A stretch of DNA of 64,000 bases, from positions 1,364,001 to 1,428,000 of the forward strand of contig NZ_AP023174.1 in assembly GCF_013426895.1 (NCBI RefSeq). Direction: 5' to 3'. This DNA is from Paraburkholderia largidicola (GTDB lineage Bacteria > Pseudomonadota > Gammaproteobacteria > Burkholderiales > Burkholderiaceae). The notes beneath the pieces are model-generated. The model saw only the letters and a list, made by a program, of their open reading frames with translations, was not told the origin of the DNA and made no database searches. The translations under genes were made by a program, and so were the position numbers. Positions 1 to 11,424 of the stretch are shown one piece after another (position 1 is the first letter of the stretch; the number at the start of each line of letters is the position of its first letter).

Positions 1-1
1 C

Positions 2-706
2 GGCACGACGCGCGACTCGATCTACGTCGACTTCGAACGGCAAGGCAAGAAGTACACGCTGATCGACACGGCAGGCCTGCGCAAACGCGGTAAGGTGTTC
101 GAGGCGATCGAAAAATTCTCGGTCGTGAAGACGCTTCAGTCGATTTCCGACGCCAACGTTGTGATTCTTCTGCTCGACGCGCGCCAGGACATTTCGGAGC
201 AGGACGCGCACATTGCGGGCTTCGTGGTCGAGCAGGGCCGGGCGCTCGTGGTTGGTGTGAACAAATGGGACGGGCTCGATCCGCATGTGCGTGAGCGCAC
301 CAAGGTGGATCTTCAGCGCAAGCTAAAATTCCTCGAGTTCGCTAAGTTCCACTTCATTTCTGCAGCAGAAAAGACGGGCATCGGCCCGCTGATGCGCTCC
401 GTCGACGACGCCTACAAGGCTGCGATGACGAAGCTGCCGACGCCGAAGCTCACGCGCGCGCTGATCGAAGCCGTCGAGTTCCAGCAGCCGCGCCGTCGCG
501 GTCCCGTGCGTCCAAAACTGCGCTACGCGCACCAAGGGGGACAAAATCCGCCGATCATCGTGATTCACGGCAACGCGCTCGACGCCGTCACCGACACGTA
601 CAAGCGCTACCTTGAAAACCGCTTCCGGGAAACTTTCTCGCTGACGGGCACTCCATTGCGGATAGAGTTTCGATCAACGACGAATCCGTACGCGGACAAG
701 GGCTGA
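2..706 (+). CDS. der: GTPase Der (EngA), 3' part
   Basis: This is the C-terminal part of the double-GTPase ribosome assembly factor Der, which matures the 50S subunit in the cytoplasm. The gene is cut by the window edge; the reading frame is open from base 2. The visible part starts in the second G domain (GTTRDS switch [10 protein letters not shown] as G3, NKWD as G4), followed by the KH-like C-terminal domain rich in Arg, Pro and Lys that contacts rRNA. The stop is TGA at 704-706. It lies directly upstream of hfq, the usual order in Burkholderiaceae. The first G domain is missing only because of the window boundary. Confidence 0.96.
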   Translation, partial: GTTRDSIYVDFERQGKKYTLIDTAGLRKRGKVFEAIEKFSVVKTLQSISDANVVILLLDARQDISEQDAHIAGFVVEQGRALVVGVNKWDGLDPHVRERTKVDLQRKLKFLEFAKFHFISAAEKTGIGPLMRSVDDAYKAAMTKLPTPKLTRALIEAVEFQQPRRRGPVRPKLRYAHQGGQNPPIIVIHGNALDAVTDTYKRYLENRFRETFSLTGTPLRIEFRSTTNPYADKG

Positions 707-896
707 TACAGACCTGAAACGCAGGCCGATTCCAGGCTTGAAATCCGGCCTGAAACCCGCATGTACATTGGGTCCTGGCCGAACGGCCAGGCAAAGCGCT
801 GGTCAATAAAAATCGGCTATAGTGTAGCGATTGACGGCGGATTTCTTTTTCTTCGCCGGCAATAAAGTCAACCTGCAAAAAAACACGGAGTTTGCT

Positions 897-1133
897 ATGA
901 GCAACAAAGGGCAATTGTTACAAGACCCGTTTTTGAACGCACTGCGTAAAGAGCACGTGCCGGTCTCGATCTATCTGGTCAACGGCATCAAGCTTCAAGG
1001 GAACATTGAATCGTTCGACCAGTACGTCGTGTTGCTCCGGAATACGGTAACCCAGATGGTCTACAAGCACGCTATCTCGACTGTCGTGCCTGCCCGTCCG
1101 GTGAATTTCCACCCGGATTCCGAATCATCCTAA
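897..1133 (+). CDS. hfq: RNA chaperone Hfq
   Basis: Hfq is a homohexameric Sm-like RNA chaperone that pairs small RNAs with mRNAs and affects RNA stability. The 78-residue product has the Sm1 region ([11 protein letters not shown], then [13 protein letters not shown]) and the Sm2 motif around YKHAIST, which carries the uridine-binding Lys-His pair. Length and ending (short acidic, Ser-rich tail) match short beta-proteobacterial Hfq proteins. The ATG at 897 is chosen over an upstream in-frame start because conserved sequence begins there and a purine-rich ACGGAG lies just upstream. It precedes hflX, as in many proteobacteria. Confidence 0.98.
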   Translation: MSNKGQLLQDPFLNALRKEHVPVSIYLVNGIKLQGNIESFDQYVVLLRNTVTQMVYKHAISTVVPARPVNFHPDSESS

Positions 1134-1191
1134 CCTCTCGTCGCGGCCGGTCGAGCGTCGTCCGCAGGCGACACAGCCCGGCCGCTTCATT

Positions 1192-2436
1192 TTGACATCC
1201 ACCAATTTGATCAACGCAGCGCTTGTCGGCATCGACTTCGGTAAGATCGATTTCGAAGCCAGTCTCGAAGAACTCAGCCTGCTCGCGCAAAGCGCGGGTG
1301 CCCATCCAGCTGTCACCCTCACCGGTCGCCGTTCCAGTCCCGATGCCGCCATGTTCGTCGGCAGCGGCAAGGCCGAGGAGTTGCGCCTCGCGTGCGAGGC
1401 GAACGACATCGACATCGTCATCTTCAACCACGCACTTGCGCCGGCGCAGCAGCGCAATCTTGAGCGTACGCTTAACAGACGTGTCGTCGACCGAACCAGC
1501 CTGATCCTCGATATCTTCGCGCAACGCGCGCGCAGTCACGAAGGCAAGCTGCAAGTCGAGCTCGCACAATTGCAATATCTCGCTACGCGCCTCATTCGCG
1601 CGTGGACCCACCTTGAGCGGCAAAAGGGCGGTATCGGCCTGCGCGGCCCGGGTGAAACGCAGCTCGAAACCGACCGCCGGCTGATCGGCGAGCGCATCAA
1701 GATGCTCAAGGGACGGCTCGAGAAGCTGCGCCGCCAGCACGGCACACAGCGCCGCGCGCGGGCGCGCAACCGTACGATGTCGGTGTCGCTGGTCGGCTAT
1801 ACGAACGCGGGCAAGTCAACGCTGTTCAACGCGCTGACCAAGGCGCAGGCCTACGCCGCGGACCAGCTGTTCGCCACGCTCGACACCACTTCCCGCCGCG
1901 TGTATCTCGGCGACGAGGTCGGGCAGATTGTCGTCTCGGACACCGTAGGATTCATCCGTGAGTTGCCTCACCAACTGGTGGCCGCTTTCCGCGCCACACT
2001 CGAGGAAACCATTCACGCGGACCTGTTGCTGCATGTGGTCGATGCATCGAGCGCAGTGCGGCTCGATCAGATCGATCAGGTCAACGACGTCCTGCGCGAG
2101 ATCGGCGCGGACACCATCCGACAGGTGCTCGTGTTCAACAAGATCGACGCCGTGCCTGAACTGGCGGCCCGGGGCGACGCGGTCGAGCGGGACGAGTATG
2201 GTAATATTTCGCGCGTCTTTTTGAGCGCGCGCACGGGGCAAGGGCTGGACACACTGCGCGCTGCCATCGCCGAAATCGCAACTGCCGAACATCTGCCGGA
2301 GTCCGACGGTCTACTGTCGGAGGGAGGCCCGGAAGCGGCGGCACTTCATCAAGAGCAACGCGATGATGCAGGCGAAGACCACCGCGAAGACCGCAAGATC
2401 CCAGACACGGGCGCTGACCCGTTCCAATTGCATTGA
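1192..2436 (+). CDS. hflX: Ribosome-associated GTPase HflX
   Basis: HflX is a GTPase that binds the 50S subunit and splits stalled or stress-damaged 70S ribosomes. The 414-residue protein has the N-terminal HflX domain, the glycine-rich family segment GPGETQLE (about 152-159), then a G domain with P-loop GYTNAGKST (about 202-210), DTVGF and NKID. The start is uncertain: a TTG at 1192 is used, and another TTG at 1207 would remove five residues; no clear ATG or strong ribosome binding site is present. The gene follows hfq by 58 bases and is likely cotranscribed with hflK and hflC. Confidence 0.94.
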   Translation: MTSTNLINAALVGIDFGKIDFEASLEELSLLAQSAGAHPAVTLTGRRSSPDAAMFVGSGKAEELRLACEANDIDIVIFNHALAPAQQRNLERTLNRRVVDRTSLILDIFAQRARSHEGKLQVELAQLQYLATRLIRAWTHLERQKGGIGLRGPGETQLETDRRLIGERIKMLKGRLEKLRRQHGTQRRARARNRTMSVSLVGYTNAGKSTLFNALTKAQAYAADQLFATLDTTSRRVYLGDEVGQIVVSDTVGFIRELPHQLVAAFRATLEETIHADLLLHVVDASSAVRLDQIDQVNDVLREIGADTIRQVLVFNKIDAVPELAARGDAVERDEYGNISRVFLSARTGQGLDTLRAAIAEIATAEHLPESDGLLSEGGPEAAALHQEQRDDAGEDHREDRKIPDTGADPFQLH

Positions 2437-2466
2437 CCCGCTGTCTACTCTGGTGAACGAACACAG

Positions 2467-3870
2467 GTGAACGATTACAACGAGCGGAGTATCTGGCTGC
2501 GTCTGCGCGGCATGTTGTCGCTGAACGACCCGCGCTGGGGCCGGGGCGAAGGTAATGGCAATGGCGATCGCCAGCGTCTGAACGATTCGAAGCGTCCGCC
2601 CAACGGCAAGGACAGCGAAGGTCCGCCCGATCTCGACGAAATGTGGCGCGACTTCAACCGGCGTCTGTCGCGCATGTTCGGCCGCAAGGGAGGCGGCGGC
2701 GGTCCGCGTCCGGACAACGGCCGCGGCGCGCGCATCGGCGTCGGCATCATCATCGGCGTGCTGATTGCGATCTATCTCGGCAGCGGCGTGTTCGTCGTGC
2801 AGGACGGCCAGGCGGCCGTGGTGCTGCGCCTCGGGCAGTTGCAAGGCACGGTCGGGCAGGGTGTGCACTGGCGTCTGCCGTATCCGTTCGAATCCCATGA
2901 AACCGTCAACGTCGGCCAGGTGCGTTCAGTCGAGATCGGCCGCAACAACGTGGTGCGTCTCGCGAACGTCAAGGACGCGTCGATGCTCACGCACGACGCC
3001 GATATCGTCGACGTGCGCTTTGCCGTCCAGTACCAGATCCGCAAGCCGACCGACTACCTGTTCCGCAGTGCCGACCCGGATCAAAGCGTGACCCAGGCGG
3101 CACAGGCGGCCGTGCGCGAAATCGTCGGCTCGCGCAGCATGAACGACATCCTCTATCAGGACCGCGAGGCCATTCGCGCGCAACTGACGGAAGCCATCCA
3201 GCATTCCCTGGACGAATCTCACACGGGTCTCGCCGTCACGGGCGTAACGATTCAGAGCGTGCAGCCGCCGGACCAGGTTCAGTCCGCGTTCGACGACGCC
3301 GCCAAGGCGCGTCAGGATCGCGAGCGCGCCAAGCGCGATGCGCAGGCCTACGCGAACGAATTGCTGCCGCGCACGAAGGCGGAAGCCGAGCGCATGATCG
3401 ACGACGCGAAGACCTACAGCGACCGCGTCGTCGCGCAGGCGGAAGGCGATGCCGAGCGCTTCAAGGAAGTCTATGCGCAGTATTCGAAGGCGCCTGCTGT
3501 GATCCGCGAACGGATGTACCTGGAAACGATGCAGCAAATCTACTCGAACACGACGAAGGTGTTCGTCGACAGCAAGTCGGGCAGCAACGTGCTGTACCTG
3601 CCGCTCGACAAGCTCGTCGAGCAGACGCGCCAGCGCGTGGCTGATTCGGCTGCGGCCGGCTCCGCGCCGGCAGCACAGGGTGCACCGGCTGCGCAAAATG
3701 CACAGGGCGCGCAAGCGGCGGCGCCGGGCAGCAACACGCCCACGATCATCACGCCGTCCGCCGCGCCTGCCGCGCCCGCCAGCAGCGCAAGCCAGGCGGC
3801 TGCCGCAAGCGACGCCTTCCGCTCTCGCGATTCGTTCCGCAGCCGCGGCCGCGAAGACGATCTGCAATAA
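2467..3870 (+). CDS. hflK: FtsH modulator HflK (SPFH/prohibitin family)
   Basis: HflK forms with HflC a large membrane complex around the FtsH protease and limits its access to membrane substrates. The 467-residue protein has a hydrophilic Gly/Arg-rich N-terminus, one transmembrane helix (about residues 90-111), then the SPFH domain and a long helical segment. The last 80 or so residues are low-complexity Ala/Pro/Gln/Ser, longer than in E. coli. The start is a GTG at 2467; an ATG at 2512 is an in-frame alternative. The stop codon is 11 bases from the hflC start, so the two are translationally close. Confidence 0.95.
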   Translation: MNDYNERSIWLRLRGMLSLNDPRWGRGEGNGNGDRQRLNDSKRPPNGKDSEGPPDLDEMWRDFNRRLSRMFGRKGGGGGPRPDNGRGARIGVGIIIGVLIAIYLGSGVFVVQDGQAAVVLRLGQLQGTVGQGVHWRLPYPFESHETVNVGQVRSVEIGRNNVVRLANVKDASMLTHDADIVDVRFAVQYQIRKPTDYLFRSADPDQSVTQAAQAAVREIVGSRSMNDILYQDREAIRAQLTEAIQHSLDESHTGLAVTGVTIQSVQPPDQVQSAFDDAAKARQDRERAKRDAQAYANELLPRTKAEAERMIDDAKTYSDRVVAQAEGDAERFKEVYAQYSKAPAVIRERMYLETMQQIYSNTTKVFVDSKSGSNVLYLPLDKLVEQTRQRVADSAAAGSAPAAQGAPAAQNAQGAQAAAPGSNTPTIITPSAAPAAPASSASQAAAASDAFRSRDSFRSRGREDDLQ

Positions 3871-3881
3871 GGAGCGCGAAC

Positions 3882-4802
3882 ATGAACAAAATCGTTGCGC
3901 TCATCGTAGCCGTCGTGATCGTGCTGTTCGCAGCGTCGTCGATGGTATTCGTCGTTGATCCGCGCCATATGGCCGTCGTCTCCGCACGCGGCGACGCCGC
4001 GCCCACGCTCGCCGGCCCCGGCCTGCACGTGAAGCTGCCGCCGCCGCTACAGACGGTGACATCGGTGGACGCGCGTATCCAGTCGCTCGACGCACCCGAC
4101 GAAGACCGCTACGCCACGTCCGACAAAACGGATCTGCTGGTGAACCCCATCGTCAAATTCCGCGTGTCGGATCCCGTGAAGCTCGTCACGGAAACGAAGG
4201 GCGACGTGCAGAGCCTGCCTGACCGGCTCGCGCTGCTCACGCGCGGCGCGCTCGGCGACGCGTTCGCAAAGTACACACTGACCGATGCGCTCGCGAAGCA
4301 GGACGCAATCGCCACCCAGGCGCGCGATGGCATGCAGAAGGGCGCGGCGTCGCTGGGCGTCGACGTCGTCGACGTGCAGTTCACGCGGCTCGATTTCCCG
4401 GCTGCGATGGCCGATTCCGTCTACAAGCGCATGATCGCCGCGCGCCAGCAGGTCGCCAACCAGCAGCGTGCGGACGGCGCAGCCGAAGCGGACCGGATCA
4501 AGGCGGACGCCGCGCAACAGCAGCAGGCGGTGCTCGCCGACGCCTACAAGCAGGCGCAGTCGATCAAGGGCGACGGCGACGGCAAGGCCGCGTCGATTGC
4601 CGCCGACGCTTACAGCCGCGATCCGCAGTTCTATCAGTTCTACCAAAGCATGCAGGCGTACAAGAACAGCTTCAAACCCGGCGACGTGATGGTCGTGGAT
4701 TCGAGCAACGATTTCTTCCGCTTCATGCGCGGGCCGGACGGCGCAGCAGCCGCCGCCGTTCAATCGTCTTCCGGCGCGTCGACGGGCGCGCGCAAACACT
4801 GA
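3882..4802 (+). CDS. hflC: FtsH modulator HflC (SPFH/prohibitin family)
   Basis: HflC is the partner of HflK in the FtsH-modulating complex at the inner membrane. The 306-residue product begins with one N-terminal membrane anchor (residues about 3-22) directly followed by the SPFH domain (VVDPRHMAVV onward). The C-terminal half is an Ala/Gln/Lys/Glu-rich helix typical of coiled-coil cage walls. A good ribosome binding site (AAGGAGCG) lies just before the ATG. The final 30 residues are low complexity (Ala/Ser/Gly). Its position after hflK is the normal arrangement. Confidence 0.96.
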   Translation: MNKIVALIVAVVIVLFAASSMVFVVDPRHMAVVSARGDAAPTLAGPGLHVKLPPPLQTVTSVDARIQSLDAPDEDRYATSDKTDLLVNPIVKFRVSDPVKLVTETKGDVQSLPDRLALLTRGALGDAFAKYTLTDALAKQDAIATQARDGMQKGAASLGVDVVDVQFTRLDFPAAMADSVYKRMIAARQQVANQQRADGAAEADRIKADAAQQQQAVLADAYKQAQSIKGDGDGKAASIAADAYSRDPQFYQFYQSMQAYKNSFKPGDVMVVDSSNDFFRFMRGPDGAAAAAVQSSSGASTGARKH

Positions 4803-4845
4803 TAACTGGAACGCCGCGGCATACGGATCGCGGCGGCCTCATCGC

Positions 4846-5037
4846 ATGGACATAGCCGGCTCGTTATTGCTCGCGATCGCACTGATGCTGATCATCGAGG
4901 GGATGTTCCCGTTCGTGTTTCCGAGCGCCTGGCGCGACACGTTTCGTAAAATAGCGGAACGCCCGCCGCACCACATCCGGATCGGTGGGCTGATCGTCAT
5001 GGTGCTCGGGCTGCTGCTGCTGTTGATCGCAACCTGA
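4846..5037 (+). CDS. DUF2065 family small inner-membrane protein
   Basis: A 63-residue protein with two hydrophobic helices (about residues 4-25 and 46-62) separated by a basic loop (WRDTFRKIAERPPHHIRIGG). This layout and the position downstream of hflC match the DUF2065 (YjeT-like) family, whose function is unknown. It starts at an ATG 43 bases after hflC and probably belongs to the same transcript. A role linked to the HflKC/FtsH complex would be inference from position only. Confidence 0.85.
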   Translation: MDIAGSLLLAIALMLIIEGMFPFVFPSAWRDTFRKIAERPPHHIRIGGLIVMVLGLLLLLIAT

Positions 5038-5284
5038 ACGGCCGTCATGCGATGCCGGGCGACACTCACGAGGTGACGTCCGTTTCCGGACACTGCGCGT
5101 AGCACGCGCCATGCGCCGTCATGCGAGAAGCGCCGTTCGCGTTGCCGGCCATAACGGCGGCCAGGCACGTCGCCGGCTCGCGGGACCAAGCCGCAAGCGG
5201 ATGCCAAGATTCCGCGCCGCGCATCACTCCAATTTCCAACGGCGTTTGCCATGACGCCGGATTCACCGTCGTAGGACTGTATCG

Positions 5285-6436
5285 ATGTCGACCTGGTTAC
5301 TTCCCGAGAATATTGCCGACGTGCTGCCGTCCGAGGCACGCAAGATCGAAGAACTGCGGCGCCGGCTGCTCGACCGCTTTCGCGCGTATGGCTACGAGAT
5401 GGTCATGCCGCCGCTGCTCGAATACCTGGAGTCGCTGCTGACGGGCGGCGGCAGCGACCTCAATCTGCGCACCTTCAAACTCGTCGATCAGCTGTCGGGC
5501 CGCACGCTCGGTCTGCGCGCCGATATCACGCCTCAGGTCGCGCGCATCGACGCGCACCTGCTGAACCGCCAGGGCGTGACGCGGCTGTGCTACGCGGGCA
5601 ACGTGCTGCATACGCGTCCGCGCGGCCTGCACGCGACGCGCGAGCAGATCCAGATCGGCGCCGAAATTTACGGCCATGCGGGTCTCGAAGCGGATCTGGA
5701 AATCCAGCAACTGATGCTCGACGCACTGCACCTGGCGGGACTTGGCCGCGTGCGTCTGGATCTGTGCCACGCCGCCGTGCTCGGCGCGCTGATCGACAAC
5801 GAGCCGGCTGCCGCCTCGCTTGGCGAGGGGCTTTACGAAGCGCTCGCGGGCAAGGATGTGCCGCTGCTGAACGAGTTGACGGCGAACCTCACGCCCGTCA
5901 CGCGCGACGCGCTGCGTGCGCTGCCCACGCTGTACGGCGACGCGTCCGTGCTCGAAGAAGCGCGCGCGCGTTTGCCGAATGCGCCGGAAATCGCGCGGGC
6001 GCTCGACGACCTCGCGTTCCTCGCGCAGCAGGTCGACGGCGCGGAAGTGATGATCGATCTGGCCGATCTGCGCGGCTACGCCTATCACAGCGGCGTGATG
6101 TTCTCGGCCTACGTCGACGGCGTGCCGAATGCCGTCGCGCGAGGCGGCCGCTATGACAAGGTCGGCCAGGCGTACGGGCGCGCCCGCGCGGCAACGGGCT
6201 TTTCGCTGGATCTGCGCGAAGTCGCGCGCATTTCGCCCATCGAGGCACGCAGCAGCGCGATTCTCGCGCCGTGGCAGCACGACGAAGCGTTGCGCACGAG
6301 CGTCGCCGCGCTGCGCGATGCGGGCGAAGTCGTGATTCAGGCGCTGCCGGGCCACGACCACGCACTCGACGAATTTGCGTGCGACCGCGTGCTGGTCGAG
6401 CGCAACGGTCAGTGGGTCGTCGAAGCGAAGTCGTGA
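5285..6436 (+). CDS. hisZ: ATP phosphoribosyltransferase regulatory subunit HisZ
   Basis: HisZ is a catalytically inactive paralogue of histidyl-tRNA synthetase. It binds short-form HisG, making an active, histidine-inhibitable ATP phosphoribosyltransferase (first step of histidine synthesis). The 383-residue product has the class II synthetase core: the [11 protein letters not shown]-terminus, motif 2-like [15 protein letters not shown], and ARGGRYDK near residue 285. It ends without the tRNA anticodon-binding domain of HisS, which is why HisZ is preferred over HisS. HisG is not in this window. purA follows, as is usual in Burkholderiaceae. Confidence 0.94.
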   Translation: MSTWLLPENIADVLPSEARKIEELRRRLLDRFRAYGYEMVMPPLLEYLESLLTGGGSDLNLRTFKLVDQLSGRTLGLRADITPQVARIDAHLLNRQGVTRLCYAGNVLHTRPRGLHATREQIQIGAEIYGHAGLEADLEIQQLMLDALHLAGLGRVRLDLCHAAVLGALIDNEPAAASLGEGLYEALAGKDVPLLNELTANLTPVTRDALRALPTLYGDASVLEEARARLPNAPEIARALDDLAFLAQQVDGAEVMIDLADLRGYAYHSGVMFSAYVDGVPNAVARGGRYDKVGQAYGRARAATGFSLDLREVARISPIEARSSAILAPWQHDEALRTSVAALRDAGEVVIQALPGHDHALDEFACDRVLVERNGQWVVEAKS

Positions 6437-6626
6437 TGTCTTGGAGGCGTGTCGCGTCATGTGAAACGTGACGCCGCAACCATCGAACGTGTGGCCGATC
6501 TGAGCCGCGCGCGGCCGGGCCGCAGCGCCTCGCCGCTCCCATGCCTTTGAGCGCAAAAGGAAATTTCGGGAAAATTCGCGGTATCAGTCCGTGAAAAAAT
6601 CGGGAACCTTTCGCGAACATAGGTAA

Positions 6627-8003
<1,377 letters not shown>

Positions 8004-8024
8004 TGCATGATCCAGGGTGTGCCA

Positions 8025-8591
8025 ATGATTGAAATGAAGGACCCGCGCAACGACGAGCGCAATCTGTGGGTCGGCTGGGACGAATATCACCGGCTGATCG
8101 AGTTGCTTGCGCTCACCGTTCACGAATCGGGCTGGAAGTTCGACAAGATCCTGTGCCTCGCGCGCGGTGGTCTGCGGGTCGGCGATCAGCTGTCGCGCAT
8201 CTACGATCTGCCGCTCGCGATTCTCGCGACCAGTTCGTACCGTGAAGCGGCGGGCACGGAGCAGGGCGAGCTCGATATCGCGCAATACATCACGATGACG
8301 CGCGGCGAACTGTCGGGCAACGTGCTGCTGGTCGATGACCTGGTTGATTCGGGCGTGACGCTCGCTCGCGTGCAGCAGCATCTGAAGGAGCGGTATCCCG
8401 CCATCACGTCGGTGCGTTCGGCGGTGCTGTGGTGGAAGGCGTGTTCGAAGGTGAAGCCGGACTATCACGTCCACTATCTCGCAACGAACCCGTGGATCCA
8501 TCAGCCGTTCGAGGAGTGGGACACCGTGCGTCCGCACAACCTGAGCGCATGGATCAAGCGCGGCCAGGAGCGTTCGACAGACGCCAGCTAG
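8025..8591 (+). CDS. Purine-type phosphoribosyltransferase (Gpt/Hpt-like)
   Basis: A type I phosphoribosyltransferase of about 188 residues, probably salvaging a purine base with PRPP in the cytoplasm. The PRPP-binding signature VLLVDDLVDSGVTL is clear, as are the upstream LCLARGGLRVGDQLSR loop and the C-terminal aromatic NPWIHQPFEEWDT segment seen in xanthine-guanine type enzymes. Base specificity cannot be read from the sequence. The ATG at 8025 is chosen because AGGGTG lies at good spacing; an ATG at 8007 would add six residues. It is coupled to purA upstream and ends before a strong terminator. Confidence 0.86.
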   Translation: MIEMKDPRNDERNLWVGWDEYHRLIELLALTVHESGWKFDKILCLARGGLRVGDQLSRIYDLPLAILATSSYREAAGTEQGELDIAQYITMTRGELSGNVLLVDDLVDSGVTLARVQQHLKERYPAITSVRSAVLWWKACSKVKPDYHVHYLATNPWIHQPFEEWDTVRPHNLSAWIKRGQERSTDAS

Positions 8592-8640
8592 CATCCAGCC
8601 GCCGTCGTGCATGTGCAGGCAGCGGTTGCGGCGAACTGGA

Positions 8641-8667
8641 ACGGAGCCTCTCGAGGCTCCGTTTTTT
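8641..8667 (+). terminator. Rho-independent terminator of the purA transcript
   Basis: Perfect 10-bp inverted repeat (ACGGAGCCTC, its complement at 8653-8662) with a tight loop, followed directly by a run of T. It sits 50 bases after the phosphoribosyltransferase stop and ends the der/hfq/hfl/purA block. Confidence 0.9.
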
Positions 8668-8894
8668 ATGTCCGTTCCGGATTCGTTGATGACCGCGGTC
8701 AAACGGAAGAATTTGACAATGCAGCACTTGACACGCGCAAACACGCGCTGGTCATAGGGCGCGATGCTACACTGACCTAACGTTGCGCGACTGCGTGGCG
8801 TCTGCACAACGGGCCGAATGGTGGGCTTTGTCGCCTATATTCTTTAGAATAGCGTTCGTTTTTTGCCGCTCAGGAACGGATTCTTTTCGCGTTT

Positions 8895-10781
8895 ATGACA
8901 GACAACTCTCACGTCCCCAAGCAGCCGTTGCCCTCGCTTGCAGTCGCTGCGATCGGCGTGGTTTTCGGGGATATCGGCACAAGCCCCCTGTATTCGCTGA
9001 AAGAAGCCTTCAGCCCCTCCCACGGCATTCCCCTCACAGAAAGTTCCATTCTCGGTGTTATCTCGCTGCTGTTCTGGGCGATCATCGTGGTCGTCAGCAT
9101 CAAGTACGTGATGTTCGTGATGCGCGCCGACAACAACGGCGAGGGCGGCGTGCTCGCTTTGATGGCGCTGTCGCTGCGCTCGTTCGACACCAGGAGCAGG
9201 GCAGCCGGCCTTCTGATGATGCTCGGCATTTTCGGCGCCTGCATGTTCTACGGCGATGCCGTGATCACGCCTGCCATTTCGGTGATGTCGGCCGTCGAAG
9301 GTCTGGAGCTTGCCGCGCCGAAGCTTTCGCATCTCGTGCTGCCGCTGACGATGGTGATTCTCGTGCTGCTGTTCTGGATCCAGCGACACGGGACGGCGAT
9401 GGTCGGCCGGCTGTTCGGCCCGATCATGGTGCTGTGGTTCGTGACGCTCGCGGTGCTCGGCCTGTTGCATATCGTGCAGGCGCCGGAAGTCATCAAGGCG
9501 CTCAATCCGTACTACGCGTTCTCGTTCATGTCGGCGCATCTGCTGCAGGCGTACGTGGTGCTCGGCTCGGTCGTGCTGGTGCTGACGGGCGCGGAAGCGC
9601 TGTATGCCGACATGGGCCACTTTGGCGCGGCACCGATTCGTTGCGCGTGGTATTCGCTCGTGATGCCGTCGCTGGTGCTGAACTACTTCGGCCAGGGCGC
9701 GCTGTTGATGCACGATCCGAAGGCGATCGAAAATCCGTTCTATCTGCTTGCGCCTGACTGGGCGCTGCTGCCGTTGGTTGTGCTGTCGACGGTTGCGACG
9801 GTGATCGCTTCACAGGCGGTGATTTCGGGCGCGTATTCGCTGACGAGCCAGGCGATCCAGCTCGGCTACGTGCCGCGCATGAAGATCCTGCACACATCGG
9901 AGCTGGCGATCGGGCAGATCTATGTGCCTGTCGTGAACTGGATGTTGCTCTTCATCATTCTTTGTATCGTCATCGCGTTCAAGAGTTCGGACAATCTGGC
10001 GGCGGCGTACGGTATTGCCGTGACGGCGACGATGGTAATCACGACGATCCTCGCGAGCGTGGTGATGGTGAAGGTGTGGAACTGGAACAAGGGCGTCGTC
10101 GCGCTGATTATCGGTGCGCTGCTGATTGTCGACCTTGGGTTCTTCGGCGCGAATCTGTTGAAAGTGGCGGAGGGCGGGTGGTTGCCGCTTGGCATCGGCG
10201 CGTTGCTGTTCTTCCTGCTGATGACGTGGTTCAAGGGGCGCATGATCGTGAAGGAGCGCACGGCCGCCGACGGTATTCCGTTGATGCCCTTCGTGCAGGG
10301 GCTGCTTGCGCATCCGCCGCATCGCGTGTCGGGTACGGCGATTTATCTGACGGGGAGTGCGACGCTCGTTCCGGTGAGTCTTTTGCATAATCTCAAGCAC
10401 AACAAGGTGCTGCACGAGCGCACGATCTTTTTGACTTTTATCACGCGTGATATTCCGTATGTCGAGGACAAGGATCGGTTGACCGTCAAGGATGTCAGCG
10501 GTGGGCTGTTTCTCGTCAAGGCCGCGTATGGGTTCAATGAGACGCCGGATGTGAAGGCGGTGCTCGAGCAGATCAGCGTGTCGCACGATATGTCGTTTGA
10601 GTTGATGGACACGTCGTTCTTTCTCGCGAGGGAGACTGTCGTGCCGACGCAGTTGCCCGGTATGTCCGTTTGGCGTGAACGCGTGTTTGCATGGATGCAT
10701 CAGAATGCGGCGAAGCCGACGGACTTTTTTAGTATTCCCGCGAATCGGGTTGTTGAGCTTGGGACGAAAATAGAGATCTGA
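8895..10781 (+). CDS. kup: Kup-type low-affinity potassium transporter
   Basis: Kup (TrkD) is a K+/H+ symporter of the KUP/HAK/KT family in the inner membrane. The 628-residue product has the family N-terminus ([19 protein letters not shown]), the acidic [15 protein letters not shown] loop, and about 12 hydrophobic segments up to residue 430, followed by a roughly 180-residue cytoplasmic C-terminal domain. Length is the usual one (E. coli 622). It stands alone between the purA terminator and a repeat block. The last 300 or so bases are less GC-rich and use codons more loosely than the rest. Confidence 0.96.
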   Translation: MTDNSHVPKQPLPSLAVAAIGVVFGDIGTSPLYSLKEAFSPSHGIPLTESSILGVISLLFWAIIVVVSIKYVMFVMRADNNGEGGVLALMALSLRSFDTRSRAAGLLMMLGIFGACMFYGDAVITPAISVMSAVEGLELAAPKLSHLVLPLTMVILVLLFWIQRHGTAMVGRLFGPIMVLWFVTLAVLGLLHIVQAPEVIKALNPYYAFSFMSAHLLQAYVVLGSVVLVLTGAEALYADMGHFGAAPIRCAWYSLVMPSLVLNYFGQGALLMHDPKAIENPFYLLAPDWALLPLVVLSTVATVIASQAVISGAYSLTSQAIQLGYVPRMKILHTSELAIGQIYVPVVNWMLLFIILCIVIAFKSSDNLAAAYGIAVTATMVITTILASVVMVKVWNWNKGVVALIIGALLIVDLGFFGANLLKVAEGGWLPLGIGALLFFLLMTWFKGRMIVKERTAADGIPLMPFVQGLLAHPPHRVSGTAIYLTGSATLVPVSLLHNLKHNKVLHERTIFLTFITRDIPYVEDKDRLTVKDVSGGLFLVKAAYGFNETPDVKAVLEQISVSHDMSFELMDTSFFLARETVVPTQLPGMSVWRERVFAWMHQNAAKPTDFFSIPANRVVELGTKIEI

Positions 10782-10909
10782 GGTTTTTTCGTCTGCGACG
10801 CGGGGGGATTCGTGGCGCGGGCGGTTTGAGTTTTTAGTTTGCTTGCGTTTGCGCTGGCGTCCGCGTTTCGTTATTGGTGCTTCACGCGTTGCCCCTGTGC
10901 GGGGCGGCA

Positions 10910-10943
10910 CCTACTTTTCTTTGCCGCCGCAAAGAAAAGTAGG
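10910..10943. terminator. 15-bp stem hairpin in repeat copy A (possible bidirectional terminator)
   Basis: Perfect inverted repeat CCTACTTTTCTTTGC / GCAAAGAAAAGTAGG with a 4-base CGCC loop. It is the core of the dispersed repeat and lies 128 bases after the kup stop. It lacks a classic U-run at its foot, so termination is plausible but not certain. Confidence 0.5.
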
Positions 10944-11111
10944 CAAAAGAAAGCGGCTCACACCGCCAGTTCTTGTATTTGCCTGAGGGCCCCCAACCGT
11001 TCTTACGCTTCAAACGGCAACGCGCCAGTCCGCGTGCGTTGCCAGCGTTCTCTTTTTACGTCTCACCCACTTCACACTCCCGGGTCGCGGCACGCCGTGT
11101 CAGATAGCCCT

Positions 11112-11141
11112 CTGCCGCCCAGGTGGCAAACTGTGTGTAGG
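11112..11141. repeat. 30-bp perfect inverted repeat, left arm
   Basis: These 30 bases (starting CTGCCGCCCAGG) are the exact reverse complement of 11225-11254. The arms are separated by 83 bases (11142-11224). They form the innermost part of the nested inverted-repeat block. Confidence 0.95.
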
Positions 11142-11224
11142 CCGCAGTACCTCACACGCCTCACTCCGGACCGATAGCGCACGCGTCCCACGCTGTAAGA
11201 GCGCCAGGCTGCACGACGCGACAA

Positions 11225-11424
11225 CCTACACACAGTTTGCCACCTGGGCGGCAGCAACCATTTGCTGCCGCTGGCTCAGATACGGGTATTCGAAGGAGGT
11301 GAGGCGCTCATTCAGAGCATTGGCAACGCACGCTGAACAACGACGTTGCCGTGTGAAGGGTGGGGAAGTTGAGGGCCCGTGGATAGGAACACGTGCTGGC
11401 GGTGTGAGCCGCTTTCTTTTGCCT
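11225..11424 (-). repeat. Dispersed intergenic repeat, copy B, inner part (split by IS30)
   Basis: Oppositely oriented second copy of the repeat at 10837-11141. It begins with the right arm of the 30-bp inverted repeat (11225-11254) and ends with 11396-11424, the perfect complement of 10941-10969. The last three bases, CCT at 11422-11424, are the left copy of the target duplication made by the IS30 element that follows. Its outer part continues at 12524-12630. Confidence 0.85.

Larger units (their letters stand above)
10837..11141 (+). repeat. Dispersed intergenic palindromic repeat, copy A
   Basis: A non-coding block downstream of kup that matches, in inverted orientation, sequence at 11225-11424 plus 12524-12630. 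Shared pieces are GTTTGCTTG at 10837, a perfect 79-bp segment at 10891-10969, a GGGCCC-centred segment, short matches around GCGTGCGTTGCCA, and a perfect 30-bp segment at 11112-11141. Any reading frames here (for example around 10839-11177) are repeat-derived and not believed to be genes. Similar elements with the hairpin core are, from general knowledge, scattered in Paraburkholderia intergenic regions. Confidence 0.8.

Noticed and set aside
8713..8773. TTGACA hexamers (8713, 8728) and TACACT (8768) as a kup promoter
   Set aside because: No pair has a 16-18 base spacing, so the combination is not supported.
10839..11177. Open frame of 112 codons in repeat copy A
   Set aside because: It lies wholly in the dispersed inverted-repeat block, with composition unlike a real protein; the matching frame of copy B is different and stops early here.
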